A stretch of DNA of 64,000 bases from Pycnopodia helianthoides (GCA_032158295.1 CM063246.1:11967608-12031607), one strand, 5' to 3'. Numbered from the stretch's first letter, positions 12,101-23,700 are shown. A program made the numbers and translations. Notes: generated by a model not told the origin, from the sequence alone.

Positions 12101-15100
12101 TCCAGCCTCACTCTTTGGAGGTACCCAACAAGGCATCCAGCCTCGCTCTATGGAGATACCCAACTCACCGGTATAGTCTTCATCTTTCCAGATGTCCAGC
12201 TGAGCCGTTGTGCAGAGCTCCTTCAGTTCCTTATTGGATAACTGATCAGATAGAAGAGGGAACTCTTTAAGGTGCGTGTAGATGATGTCATTATCTTCAG
12301 CAGTCCTCTCGTAGGGTCTAGAACAACATGAAAAATAAACAGAAATTTATATAAACATCATCTGCCAAAAATAGTTGCTCAAAGTCCGTCACAAAACAAA
12401 TGATGAAAGTGCTACTGAGATCAGAATGAGTATCAGCTCCCATGCACCAATGTCATCTACTAGGTAAAAATGCTTGCAAAGCAATGCCTAGAAAATTGCA
12501 AGTACAGCACATAGGCTAAGTCTCCTTCTGGCCATCTGCAGCCAATTTCACGAAACTTTACGCAACTGCGTAAGTCCACTTGTGCAAGATTTCTTGTGTT
12601 AGTGGTGCACAACTTACGCAATAATTGTTGCACAAGTGGATTTTGCAATGGGCTCTTCCATTGGAAAATCTTAAAGTCTATGGGAAACTTTTGAAGAGGC
12701 ACCGAGGCCAAGACCAGGGGCAACAGAGGGGCCATGGCCTCGGTGAACTCCGTGTAATTCCAGGCCCGAGCAGTAGCTTCAAAAGAAGTAATCAAGCATT
12801 TTCTAAAAGCCATGATGAACTTTCTCACAACTCACAGTTTCTTGAGGAGCGTTCTGAGTTCTTTGATTCTTTTGGCGGCAATGATGACCGGGTCTACAAT
12901 CTTCCTCTCCTTGTGTAGCTTGGCCATGTGGTCGGCTACGTCATGACTCGACGGCTCTGGTATCTCCATGTCAGATAAGTGGTCCTTGCTACCTGGGACA
13001 GCGGTTGCCGAACCTGGTTGATGAAGATCACAGTTTTGAAAGACTAATGAGAGCTTACAATACAAAAAGCTTTCTTAAAGGAACATTACAGAATTGGTAA
13101 GAAAAAAACTTGTAAAGTATACTTTTTGATCACAGATTTACATAAAACTTACACGGTCTAATGATGATGATAGTAGAAAACATCCCCTTGAAATATTTCT
13201 GTCTGAAATGCCATATTTGATGAGAAATGAATAAACTAATTTTCCGATTGGAGTTTATCGCTCAGTGAGCGTTTTATTCATTTGTTGAATCTATATGATT
13301 TCATGCAAATGTGTAATCGGTTTTCCACTATTTTCTCGTGACCCAGATGGCCGATCAATCTCAAACTTCTACAGGTTTGCCAGTTTATGTATATGGTGGA
13401 TTACATAAAGTGCTTACACTGCCAGCAACTGTTTTGTTAGCAAAAACCAATTCTGTAATGTTCCTTTAAATGCACGCAATCAATAAGGGCAATCATAGCC
13501 CATGTGCATGTCCCAATGCGCATGATTGGCGTGCAAAGGATGTCGCTTGAAATCAGAGTCCAAGCAACACCGGCAACCATCGTGGCACGCTGATTTTGAA
13601 GGTATGCGGTACACAGCTTCAAATACCTAGCATAGTTACAAAGTTTACAAAGTAAACTACAGCATGGCGTCCATCTTGGCAGCTTAATTTGTATTTTAAC
13701 TGTACTCGGTTTCCCAAGATGCATTTTGGTATAGTTTAAAGATGGCGCGTATGCATAGGCAATCAAAATACATTGCGCCCTCTACAGTTAGCCCAGGAAA
13801 GGCCATTTTCGAAGCGCATCATGGGAAAAGAAGTCAACCAATTTTTTAGTCGTCTCGCAGGGCCCGTCACACGAGCCCAATTGTTTAACTTGGTCTGTGG
13901 TTTGCAAAGCATTGGGGCTGTATTAGTCTGTGTTTTGAGGCATTAATACTATATTTTTTGTGAGACCGATGAATGCTTTCATGTAAAGGTGAAGTTTGGT
14001 TCAAGTTTGGTACCGCTGAGACAGCTGTTTCGACCAAACCCTAACTGAGTTGTTGGCTTGGGTTAGGCTTGGTTTCAAGATGGCAGATTTTACAACTAGC
14101 AAAAACTGTCAACTGATTGCTAATGCATACCAATCCATTACCATCAATCAAATTTAAGAGAACAAGTTTCAATGTGTGAAAAAATTATGAGGCCCGAAAA
14201 TTTGAGAAAGGAGATATTTGTGTCACTAACTGCTTCTGTTTACTGAACCACATTTGCATAGCTCTCAAAATCTATTTCTGGTAAGGTCAGGGTTTCTGGT
14301 CAAGGTTGCCAAAACTCAACCGTTTCTCTGGTAATCAGCTTTACAAAATGCTTCAACAGATTGGTCCGAGATCAAACCTCAAAATAATCATTGTTAAATC
14401 CTTCAAACAGATTTTACGTGCAACCGACGACCAACTCTCTTACCTGTAGCTGCATTGGAAATGCTTTTCATTGGTTGGTCCCGCTTTCCGCTAGGAATGC
14501 TGGGTAATGGTTTACTGTTGGCGAACATCCGCTGGTAGTTCTCCATGAAGAAATGATGGCCATCATCTGTGGACTCAGTGATTGCCCTAAGAAAACGTGT
14601 AAAGTTTGTGTTTTAAATGAAAAACAAAAATTCACATTTTGAGTTTGGTTTTGGTCAGACTCTTATTATTCATAGAGTGAGGGCGCTGCTTCACTTTGTG
14701 ACGTCATTACTGCAGGGGTCTATTACAAGGGGTGCGTTCGATGAGCTTTCCTGGTTTGACTCAGGTCTGACCCCCAGTGCGTTCAAGTAACTATGACATC
14801 ATTGTCGTGGCTCATCTGGGTCAGACCCAAGTAACCCACTCGTGGAGCAGGTTTTACTTGGGTCAGACTCGGGTGCATGACGTCACAACGAAAAAACTTA
14901 CATTTTATTCATCAAGGTATTTATAATGGAATTCACAGTCTTGAGAGAGAAAATTGCGATCCCTTGCTACATGTATACAGCAATTACAGGTTGAATGGCT
15001 TCTGACTGGCACCCCCGAACAATGGACCAAAAAAGGGAGACTGCCAACATAGGGCTAGATAGCTCAGTTGGTAGAGTGCCATCATGTTAATCCACAGGTC

Positions 15101-18100
15101 GCAGTTCAAGCCCGCTCTAGTAATTTTTTCTTTGTTCAACCCAAAATTCATTTAACAGTTTACCCAGTCAGTTTCCCTGGTGGTTTATTACTTGTTGCAA
15201 GAAAATAATCACAACAAAAATATCTAAGGATTTTAGGTAAAGCAGAAAATCTTGTGAATTTCCTGGGCAGTCAAGTAGTAATGACTCTCTGTTTAATTGT
15301 GCGTGAGTTCTAAGGGTTAAGTATCAATAATAATAATAATAATAATAATTATAATACAGCATTTGTAAGGCGCACTTTCCTGTAAACCATTCAAAGGCCC
15401 CGGTCTAGAAGAAGCTTAAATCAAGAAAAGTATTATCAAATTGCTGGGAAAGCAAGCATGAACAAGTGTGTTTTTAGATTCTGCTGGAAGAGAGTGATGC
15501 TGTGCATTTGTCTGAGGTCTTCAGGAAGTGAATTCCAAAGTCTTGGTGCTATGTTGGAAAAGGCCCTGTCCCCGTAACATGGCCAGGCGAGTTCGAGGAA
15601 CATAAAGCGTATTGCTGATTGATCTCAGGCTGGTCTTGTCGTACGGGGGGTCAACAGATTTTGTATGTAGGGTGGGCTAAACCATGTAGTGCCTTGAATG
15701 TGAGTAGGATTATTTTTATTAATTGGTTTATTGCTAAAACACATTGCAGCCAAAGGCTGAATTACAAATTTACAGATAATTACATTAAACACAGACAATC
15801 TGTGACAAAAATATACAGAAATGCACATTAGAAAAGACAAACAGTCCGTAAAGTAGATGATGAAAATTTGATTGATTTGGGGAGATAAACTTAAAACAGA
15901 CAGAGGAATAAATATGTACACCTCAAAAAAATTGATAAAAAACAAGACAAGAACATTATAGTGGACTGAGAGAACAATATTGCACTATTTTCCATTCAGC
16001 AACCCAGTCATGTAAGGCAGAGGGCTTGTCCTGAAATGAATTGAATTTTGAATTGAATTCGCTGATTGACAGGTAGCCAGTGTAGTTTATAAAGTATGGA
16101 GGTGATGTGGTCTAACACTCTAGTGCCAGTATTAGGAGACATGCTGCAGCATTTTGCAGGGACTGATGAAGACGATTTAGCATGCTCTGGAGAAGACCAG
16201 CAAGTAGAAAGTTACAAAAGTCAAGTCTGTATGTAATGAAGGCGTGTATGAGCTGGCAAATTATATCCACATTATGTACCCGCAATAATTTGGTGTGCTT
16301 TCTTCAAAGTATTACTTGGGCTTTGGCTAAGGCTTCAACCACCATGTTGTTTAATTGAGCATTGTTCATAGCCAGTGCGAACTTTCTGGGCCCAAATGAA
16401 AATGCTTATACGGTCCAATTGAAAAATCTTCAGGGCTCAAGTGATAAAATATTATAGTCAATGCCTTTAATTAAAATGTAAATCTTTAGAACCAGTTAAC
16501 ATACCTTCCTTTAAGACCCTCATGATTGTTAATTATGTCCAAATTGGTGTAGTCGATGACAGGTCTTGGTTCCTGTCCTGGAACTGAAAAAAATAAAGCA
16601 AGAATAAATATCTTGATCAAGATTTCACTTTGTAATGTAGATCAAAGGCCAAATGTCCTTCTACAAGCTCTGGTGTTGTCAGCAGCAGAGTGTGAGTTTG
16701 AATCCCGGTCATGACACCTGTGCGCTTGAGCAAGGCACTTAACCATTAATTGCTTCATAAAAAGTTGGGCTACAACTTGTACAAGCCAGGCTCCTAGTGG
16801 ATAATCTTTACGGACTGTGAAGGGGGTAACCCTGTTTCAGCCCCAGGAGTAGGTGACAACGTGCCCCTGGTGACAGTTGATTTGGGTCGACAGCAACGGC
16901 TACACTTAACTGATTTGGGCTGTTCAGTTAAATGTAGCCCTCACCTTGAAGTGGCTGTCCGGCTTTGTGAGTTAGGCGATATCTCGTTAAAAAACAACAA
17001 CAACAACAACAACAACAAAATATCATTTTCAATGAGCTTTTTTACCAAGTGTTAGTGAACCAGTGCAGAAGTTTAAATCTAGTTGCAAAGATTGCGGCTT
17101 GCAGTCTCAAGCTGATATTAAAGAAGAGTGCCGGTTTAGCCCCTCCCCCCCAAAAAAAACCCCAAACAGTCACTGCGTATATGTTCAATGCTAGCCCCAC
17201 TAGCAGTGTAGCGAAGGATGAACCCTTAGCCACACATCCATCCCATTCACTCGTGCAGCTTACATCGTTCGGTGATCTGGGGAATCCCCTACATGCGGGC
17301 CCACAGTTTAAACCAACAGAATGTGTCCGCTTTTATTGGTGACATATTTTAAGATGGCATTCCAAAATGGCTGTGACCCATACAGGGAAGTAATTCTTAG
17401 CAAACTGAAAAAGATTATTTGCAACTTTTAAAATGTTGACAATTTGAACAGCCATTTCACTGGAGGGAAGCTACATGTAAGAGGGAAGCTAAGAGGTAAA
17501 CGGACATATTAAGTTGGTTTAAACCACAAACTTGCTCGTAGGGTGCCCCGATCGCCGAACGATGTAAGCTCACTAGTGAATTGGATGAATGTGTGGCTAA
17601 GGAGTAAGGGCTCATCCTTCGCCACACTGGTACTTTAAAGTTCTAGATAGTACTAATGTACCATAGTAGGATAATAGTACTTTGTTGACCTCGGGATAGT
17701 ATATTAAATTTTCGCATGCAACTAATAAATATGAATATATAAACATATATGTATATTAGGAACCAATAGCAGTCTGGGTACTCCACTACAGGAGGGTTAT
17801 ACCTCCTCTGGATGTTACCTCCACTTGTACTTTTTTTTATTACATTTTTTTTATTACTATTATAACTGTTATTTTATGTATTTACAAGTTTTGCAAATGG
17901 AAATAAACCAAACAAACAAACAAACTTTGGGGATAGTTCAGTGCCATTCCGGCTTTGAATCCTTTACAAAAAAAAAAAGAAGGCATATTTGGCTGAACAT
18001 ACACTGCCTCTAAATATCTAAATAAGAAAATTAGGCATTCTTAAGTTAAGTACATGAGTATCTTAGATACATGAGTATCTTGGCCAGTGGAAGTGTGTCA

Positions 18101-19183
18101 CAAGCTTTACAAAAAAACAATCAACAATCCAAGATAGGTGACATTGTTCCGTCACAACTTTAGAATCGTCCCATCTATAGTTGGCACTGGGCCCAATTTA
18201 AGTGGTACAGTTGGGACAGTCCAACTATAGAGATTCAGATAGCGATCTGTCATACCAAGCTGGGAACCAGTTGCTGTTATTGCATGAGATGGTCACATCA
18301 CTTTGGTGGGAACCATGTAGGAGCCACGTTGTAAGCAGATATCAACTGTCGGAGAGGATCGAAATTTAGAGGCCCACATCTTGTGGTTATCTTACATTTT
18401 GTTACTGTCATTGTCACTATTTAATAATCCCATCTAAAGTTGGGCCGTCCCAACTATAACACTCAAATTAGGACGGAAAAACATCACCATGGGGGTAGAA
18501 TTATATCAAGCTCATCAAGTGATCATCATACTCATGGTAGGATCTAAATCATGATTCTTTCAAAATTCTTCCGACCACGACCATGATTTGATCTTTTAAA
18601 CTCAGTTTACGTTTACGTTGATAACTCAGCAGGATCCTCAATTAGTGAGGACGTAAAGCCAAGGGTGCTTGATTGTTGGTGGAGTGCAGATCAGACACAA
18701 AAGTGCTAACTTACTAACTTAAACAAAACTTGAAGAACTGAAGGTGCGGTGCTGAAGACAAAAGACATACATTATCTGTGTAACTCAATGTGCAGGGAAC
18801 AGTGTTGAAACCAGCCCAAATAATTTATTCATAACATGTTCATTTGTGTAAATCTTATACATATACTAATCAGAAAACAATGTACTTGTCAGAAAACAAT
18901 TTTTGTCTTGTTGGGCGAAGAGGCGAGCAACTTTTCAGGCGTCCGGGGGTGGGGGCGGGGGGGGGGGGTATCCGAGTGTTTCCCACAACATGCGATGGTT
19001 TATTAGACCACCATGGTCGACCGATGCAGGACGAAGGAAGAGACAATTTTTGGTTTGGGACGAATGGGGAGCTCACTTCTCAGACCGTTTCTTACCTTTA
19101 TGTCGTATTTTCTGGGGATCTCTTTCACTCCACTTGACAACTTTATTATCACCCTTCCCGTGAACAATCGTAGATGATGCCAT
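3158..19183 (-). CDS. CNBD1: Cyclic nucleotide-binding domain-containing protein 1, complete 12-exon gene
   Basis: Coding exons, 5' to 3' on the minus strand: 19183-19096, 16583-16505, 14586-14444, 13013-12836, 12317-12169, 9928-9777, 8021-7944, 6978-6846, 6174-6065, 5471-5321, 4305-4238, 3289-3158. All junctions are GT-AG and all phases agree, giving 1461 nt or 486 residues. It starts at MASSTIVHGKGDNKVVKWSE. A first CNB-like region (about 150-235) has LLKKLPYERTAEDNDIIYTH, then FGNNGFHIILRG, then an insert. A second (about 308-418) has YQLWPRQSLHKLAELIRW, FIKSGDCHVLRQ and FGEISVL at 388-394. Order and motifs match human CNBD1 as I recall it. After FGEISVL the usual phosphate-binding arginine is absent (DAEAITCSIV), so cyclic nucleotide binding is doubtful. 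The protein's role is not established. The gene is divergent from CNGB. Confidence 0.92.
3294..3703. repeat. Tandem duplication, 2 x 205 bp
   Basis: Two nearly identical 205-bp units lie side by side in the last CNBD1 intron. The first begins 5 bp from the final-exon boundary, so it includes the likely polypyrimidine tract of that acceptor (minus strand), and the second copy carries a decoy of the tract. Few substitutions separate the units, so the duplication is recent. Confidence 0.9.
6388..6690. repeat. Foldback-type interspersed repeat, family D (half copy)
   Basis: It shares the segment around ACACCATTTT, TCTATTGGAAAATGAG and TTTGACCCT with copies at 22911-23411 and 26115-26545. It corresponds to one arm plus the centre of the full element. 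It lies in CNBD1 intron 8. Confidence 0.65.
7690..7900 (-). repeat. SINE family S4 fragment with a 21-bp triplication
   Basis: In the minus direction it resembles the element at 22150-22435. The tRNA-like head at about 7812-7878 contains the 21-bp unit GGGGTCCACAGAGCTCGAAC three times with small changes, so the B-box region was locally amplified. It lies in CNBD1 intron 7. Confidence 0.6.
8200..8640. mobile_element. Foldback element with about 55-bp inverted arms
   Basis: The arm at about 8212-8264 (containing AAATGAATTTTCTACAAAAC) reappears inverted at about 8566-8632. Between the arms lies unrelated unique-looking sequence. The form is typical of a non-autonomous inverted-repeat transposon. 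It lies in CNBD1 intron 6. Confidence 0.75.
8651..8678. other. Hairpin, 12-bp perfect stem, TTCA loop
   Basis: AGATGTCATTGA, then TTCA, then the exact complement. It sits just outside the foldback element at 8200-8640 and may belong to a neighbouring insertion. Confidence 0.7.
8790..9010. repeat. Interspersed repeat, also seen at 39125-39230
   Basis: The shared string around AACAAGATACAGGCAGGGAG, GGGAAAAAGCTA and ATATCTCACAG appears again, shortened, at 39125-39230. The element type is not recognised. Confidence 0.5.
9696..9770. repeat. GATT/GATG microsatellite
   Basis: Degenerate runs of GATTGATT, GATGGATG and ATTAACTG end 7 bases before the donor of CNBD1 exon 6 (9777). Confidence 0.8.
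9985..10324. mobile_element. MITE, family B (copy 1)
   Basis: It starts TTAAAGGTATTGTACAC and ends GTGTGCAGGGCCTTTAA, with an inner palindrome ATTATCGCGCGCGATAAT. An inverted near-copy is at 42494-42834. The TTAA at both ends suggests TTAA target duplication. It lies in CNBD1 intron 5. Confidence 0.85.
10560..10735 (+). repeat. tRNA-derived SINE, family S2 (copy 1)
   Basis: A GGGCTAGATAGATCAGTTGG A-box region and a degenerate B box (GGTCAAGTCCTG) are preceded by GGCTTCTGACTGGCACCCCC. Copies are at 14980-15150 and, inverted, 52497-52620. Confidence 0.75.
11107..11257. mobile_element. Half of a MITE of the 62171-62362 family
   Basis: It begins GGGCCCAATTTCATAGAGCTGC and follows the 62171-62362 element up to about CTTATTGTTGCTTAGCAGAA. 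There the 35-bp array begins, so the distal terminus is missing. Confidence 0.7.
11258..12164. repeat. 35-bp minisatellite, about 26 copies
   Basis: The unit is approximately CTCTTTGGAGGTACCCAACA plus AGGCATCCAGCCTYG. It fills the end of CNBD1 intron 5 next to exon 5 and runs to within 4-5 bases of the splice donor at 12168. Long open frames across it on both strands are artefacts of the repeat. Confidence 0.97.
13076..13469. mobile_element. MITE, family A (copy 1)
   Basis: Terminal inverted repeats read TTAAAGGAACATTACAGAAT at one end and the complement ATTCTGTAATGTTCCTTTAA at the other. Copies are at 43298-43679 and 60526-60919. TTAA ends suggest piggyBac-like target choice. It lies in CNBD1 intron 3. 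Confidence 0.92.
14980..15150 (+). repeat. tRNA-derived SINE, family S2 (copy 2)
   Basis: TAGATAGCTCAGTTGGTAGA is a good A box. The B box (GCAGTTCAAGCCC) is recognisable. It lacks a convincing acceptor stem, so it is not scored as a tRNA gene. It lies in CNBD1 intron 2. Confidence 0.75.
15318..15356. repeat. AAT microsatellite
   Basis: Imperfect (AAT)n run in CNBD1 intron 2. Confidence 0.9.
15470..16270. repeat. Unclassified interspersed repeat split by an insertion
   Basis: The blocks at 15470-15705 and 16065-16270 look like two halves of one old element (GAATTCCAAAGTCTTGGTGC in the first, ATGGAGGTGATGTGGTC in the second), separated by about 360 bp of AT-rich DNA. This reading rests on general style only. 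Frames are broken. Confidence 0.4.
16660..16860 (+). repeat. SINE family S3, partial
   Basis: The B-box region TTTGAATCCCGGTCATGACA and the following GCAAGGCACTTAACCATTAA match the S3 head. The body has diverged. Confidence 0.6.
16987..17017. repeat. AAC microsatellite
   Basis: About nine AAC units. Confidence 0.9.
17195..17637. mobile_element. Foldback element, about 120-bp inverted arms
   Basis: The arm at about 17195-17325 (GTGTAGCGAAGGATGAACCC, then CTTACATCGTTCGG, then GTTTAAACCAAC) returns inverted at about 17511-17637. Central DNA of about 190 bp is unrelated. Transcription of CNBD1 intron 1 would place a long imperfect duplex in the pre-mRNA. Confidence 0.85.
18946..18970. repeat. 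G-rich run
   Basis: GGGGGTGGGGGCGGGG followed by more G, in CNBD1 intron 1, 126 bp from the exon 1 donor. Homopolymer length is unreliable here. Confidence 0.8.
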
Positions 19184-20784
19184 TTCGATTAAAATACTTT
19201 CACTAAACGTGTAAAAAAAATAAACACTACGGACGGACAGAGCTTAGTCAACCTTCTTCCACAACTTCTGAAGAAAATTGTGCTAGGCAACAATAAACAA
19301 TCCGCTTGAGGGCGCTGTTCCAATATTTATAATTAATTGGCCGTGTGTGATCAGCATGCAGTTGTGATTGGATGGCACGGATCGTCATGGGAGTACCTTC
19401 TTATATTTCTCCCACATCACTGACTGGCAATCTCCGCATCTTTGAACGTATGTTGCCATGTCGTCATGTTAATGATGGCCATCTTGTGATGCTGTTGTTT
19501 GTTTTCACCGCGATGACGGCGGCCGATAAAAAGAATTGATTTATGAGAGGAAGATCAATCATGTGAAAAATAATCGGTAAGACTAAAAGTATGAAGCAGT
19601 AGACTAGAGAGTAGAGACCTGATATTTATTTGATTCAGTTCGAGGAATTCATCTTAAAAATCTTAAATCACGAGTAGACAGCTGACATTTTTATGAGATT
19701 AATTTCACAGATTGCTGATCATGGATTTTAGTATCCATCAAGGTCTTCACGTACTCCATGATCATTATATTAATTAGGACCATGTTGTTGTTGTTTTTGT
19801 TTTAATGCATTTTCCACCTGATCATATTTTTGGTGGGTTTTAAAAGTTAAATTTTGTTTAGGCCTAGGTGCTTTATCAAGCTCATGAAGATAGATCAATG
19901 GTTGTTTTAGTTGCAATCACTTTACAATTAGGGTCTATCGTGATTTATTTTTTGGAGGGGAATTGGGGTGGTATTTCTCAGCACTCCAACTTTGACTATT
20001 GATTTTCTAGGTAGGAGAATGGCAGATCGAGGTGGATGTTTAGCATATATGTCAGTTTTAGGATTTGGAAAAATACAAAATTAATTATCAACTCCCGCCC
20101 CCCTCCCCCCATTAAAAATTATTCTTTAAGTTTTTCTGAACAGCTGAAGTTTTGTCATCAGTTTAAAAAATACATTTTTGCCCAAAATGGGTGGAGCTGT
20201 AGAGAAGTGATGCGTTGCTATGGCAACAAACATTCAGTGAAAAAATCAATTCATTGTTTTGATTGGATATGTTACACTTACAGACCATGTGACCTGTGAC
20301 ATCACATGTTTACTAAAACTAAAAGAGCCACAGAGCATAGACTTCCTGCAGGCACAATTTGTACACAGCTCAGTGGAAGAAAAATAAAATCTTACATTTT
20401 ATGGAAATTGGCTGAATGATTTTTATCAACTTTTTGTATGAAGAAAGGAGGCCGTACATCTCAAAACTTGTACAGCTGGTTGTTTTTTAATTTCTTCTTT
20501 TGTGTGGTAGTTTGATGTATGAATAGAATTATTCATATGACTATACCTTGCCTGCCAGAAAATGCTGTGGAGTGAACAAGGTCCCTCTTTTTGTAAACAA
20601 GTTCCACACTTAATTGCTCACTCTTAAAATTTGTGGAACTTTGTTTTGATGTGCTGGGATGATGGTTTCAATTTTGTTATAATCGCATTTCTTCCAAAGA
20701 TGACAAAATAATTTCAAGTGGTATGACTAACTTTAACTTTCACTCTCCAAGACAATTTGTATTTTATTTTTGACCGATACACAG
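19184..20784. promoter_or_regulatory. Divergent CNBD1/CNGB intergenic region
   Basis: It separates the CNBD1 ATG (19183, minus) from the first coding CNGB exon (20785, plus). Inverted CCAAT and ATTGG flank a TATTTATAA at 19320-19340. GATGGCCATCTTG (about 19475) resembles a YY1-like site, and a CpG-rich patch lies at about 19505-19530. A good donor, AATCG then GTAAGA, at 19576/19577 could end a CNGB 5' UTR exon. Start sites cannot be fixed from sequence. Promoter assignment is inference from gene orientation. Confidence 0.5.
20250..20500. repeat. Interspersed repeat, family F (copy 1)
   Basis: Shares GACTTCCTGCAGGCACAA, GTACACAGC and ATGAAGAAAGG blocks with 31200-31415. It lies between the two divergent coding regions, so part of the putative control region is repeat. 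Confidence 0.75.
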
Positions 20785-20792
20785 GTGTGTGA

Positions 20793-23700
20793 ATGTCGCA
20801 ACCAAACGAGACAACCAAGCTCCCAGCCAAACTCAGACCCCTCAAAGTCATGGCCCAGAAACTGGAAACGATGGAGTTACACAACCTCCATCCCCTGGGC
20901 AGTACAACCCTGCTGCCACCGGTACCCTCAACCACCCCGACCATCTGCTTGTCCGTGCCGACTACCAGTCACCAGATATCCCACGAGTCCCCTCATCACC
21001 ATGAAGTCAGTCTTATTCCAGTGCCCGGGCCGGCCAACGCGGACCTGGGAGGCAACTCCAATGCCGGCTACATCTCAGACGGGAGTGTGACACCAGTGAA
21101 TCGAATGGAAAGTGCTCTGAGTGGAAGTACGTCAGAATATAAAGTGTTTACTCGTCTTAACCATCAATATATTTTCCACACTTTTTTTTTTTTGATTCGC
21201 CATTTAAAATTGTTACTACCAGTATTGTGCAGGAAAACTGAAGATCACTCATGGGTGAGATTTCCCCCCCCCAAAAAAAAATTACATCAAAGGATTGAGA
21301 ATCAGACTTTCGAACGGTAGATAGTAGCAGACTAACATCACGTGAATTTCCATTGTTTGTGTAGTTATGAGATACCGCTGAGAACGATGGAGTTACCTAG
21401 GGAAATCTGCTGCCATCTTGTGTCCCAAAAATTTTCTAGTTGTAGACCACCCTGCAACTCTCTACTATGGCTATTGTGGCGAGTTTTCAGTTTGATTGGT
21501 TTACATTTGCAGCTAATACATTTAATGGGGGGGGCCTTGTTGGAGTTCATAATGCAGTTGATCCTACAAAATATGTACAAATGTTATGCGTAAAAGTTCT
21601 GATAAAATACCATGAAGGAAGGACTAAAATACAGTTAGTCGCATCTGTGCAAAAATGTTGCATCTCAATTTAGCTAAAACGGCGTATCTCGCACGAAAAT
21701 GCTCTTTGCCAAAAACGTCAAATCTCGATGGGTACTTGTTTCCAGATACAAGGGTTTGACAATTTCAAGGGTTTTGACACGACGAATAAGTTATTTGTCG
21801 TTTTTCCGTTTTTGTTTGACAGAGCTGAGTAGCTTGAGTCATGTGTCCACAGACAGGGATGGAGGCCACAGTTCCAGGATTTTGTCCAGTAGTCCATCTC
21901 CCTCTGCCGCTGATTCCGTCTTCAGCTCCAACGGGGACCTAAACCAACTTGTCCTGAATAATGGCAAAAGGTACATGACTATATCACTATCATGCAACCT
22001 GTCAGCTGATCGGCTCATGATTTCCCTGGAATGCAGGGGTTTGGTTTTGCGGAGCTGATCCCTAGTCTTTAGAATTCCCCTATTGAGACCTTTTAATTTC
22101 CCTTTTTTTTTCCTCTGTGAGTTACCGACAACTAGCACAGAACAGTATACCTGGGCATTCAGGTTGGTGAAGTGGTGTCTTGCCTTGCCTTCCACCTCTG
22201 GAGACCCCGGTTCAAATCACACCGGGGCACTACGTGGATTGGGTTTTTCAGTCCCTGCCTGATTGCGTGGGTTTTCCCTGGAATATTTCTCTGGGGTTTT
22301 CCTCCCACACCTAAAACTGAAACTTCCTTCATTGTCTTCTCTCCACGGGGTTCTTGGCTAGTACAGTGATTAAGTTCGCTTTCTGAGAGTCCTTGGCTTC
22401 ACAACCAGAATTAATAAATGAAATGAAATGAAATGAAAAAAATACCGGTAGGTTAATTTTAATCTGGAATAATAAACACACTGAGCTGACTCCTTTTTAT
22501 TCACTCTCCTCCATGACCCTCGTAGGGGTCTAACCCTGTCGGACTCCCTCGGTCTTCCAAACAACCTGGAGGCGATGATGGCCAAACGGTTCAGCCTTCC
22601 CAACGCCGGAACCATTGAGCACCTCAGCCCCACCTCGGCCAAGAAGGCGATCTTCAAGTCCTCGGACCCGCTGACCAGCAGTAACAGCCACCTCCTGGTC
22701 AGTAGGTCAGCCTCGGCGACACACAGTGGCGATTCTTGACTTCCCAGGCGAGCTCCCCGGGGAGTAAGTCCTCCTGGGGGATGGGGCGCTGGTTCCAGAA
22801 GAGACCCTCGGCCGTCAGTTCAATGAGTAGCATGAGCGATGTCAGCTGCATGAGCAACAGGTTTGGAGACGGTTTCATTCTGTTTGATTTAGAAAAATGA
22901 AGTAGGGGCTCCAAGGTCAAATTCAGTTTAGCATAATTAATCCACTCGTTTTCCAATGGATAGAGTCCTTATTATGAAAATGGGGAAAAAATTTACAAGT
23001 CCCTAACCTCACATTAAAATGGTGTAAAATGCCACTGTGTTTGTTTCAAGTGCAAGTTTTGTCAAAATCCCAAAACGTTCGATGACTCACATTTCAAATA
23101 TATGATATGTACATAGTACAGAGAATTTTCAGTCATTCCTGAATTCTGATGATATTCAATCAAAAAGGCATCGAATTTGAGCTTATGACTGGCACAGAAA
23201 TTCCTCTTTGGAATGTACAGACTACAGACCCATTTGTTTTTGCTGTCTGGTGATATCATGTTTCAAATTTTGTGCTGAAAGAGTACCAAATAAAATGATG
23301 TTTATACACCATTTTTTACGTGAGGTAGAAACTTGTGACTTTTTCCCCATGTTCATGAGGACTCTATCTATTGGAAAATGAGTGCATCAAAAAACTTGAT
23401 TTGACCTTGTACAAAGGTTAATTAAAAAAATGGATTACATACAAATGAAAATTTTTCTCGTTTCCTACACGGTCATAGTCAGGACAAAGTTGTTATGTTG
23501 TTGAAGTCCTGAGTCACAAACATCGATTCTGAGTTTCAAATTCAAGCCCAGATGGTCGAGTCTGAGGCCGAGTTATAAAAAGTGTGACTCTAGTCGGACT
23601 CGAATCTGTCATGAGTCATGCAACACCGTTAACTGATACAAACACGCAGGCAGTATAAACCAGCTTTTGATCACAAGCACTGTGCTCCAATGTTCCTTTT

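Noticed and set aside
11258..12164. CRISPR-like regular repeats
   Set aside because: Repeats are contiguous with no unique spacers, and the DNA is eukaryotic. The same holds for 28592-29420, 29812-30092 and 33127-33893.
11205..12270. Overlapping open frames in all frames of the 35-bp array
   Set aside because: Repeat artefact: several frames and both strands are open together, and the region is intronic for CNBD1.
18946..19163. Gly-rich plus-strand frame over the poly-G run
   Set aside because: It overlaps CNBD1 exon 1 on the other strand and results from the homopolymer.
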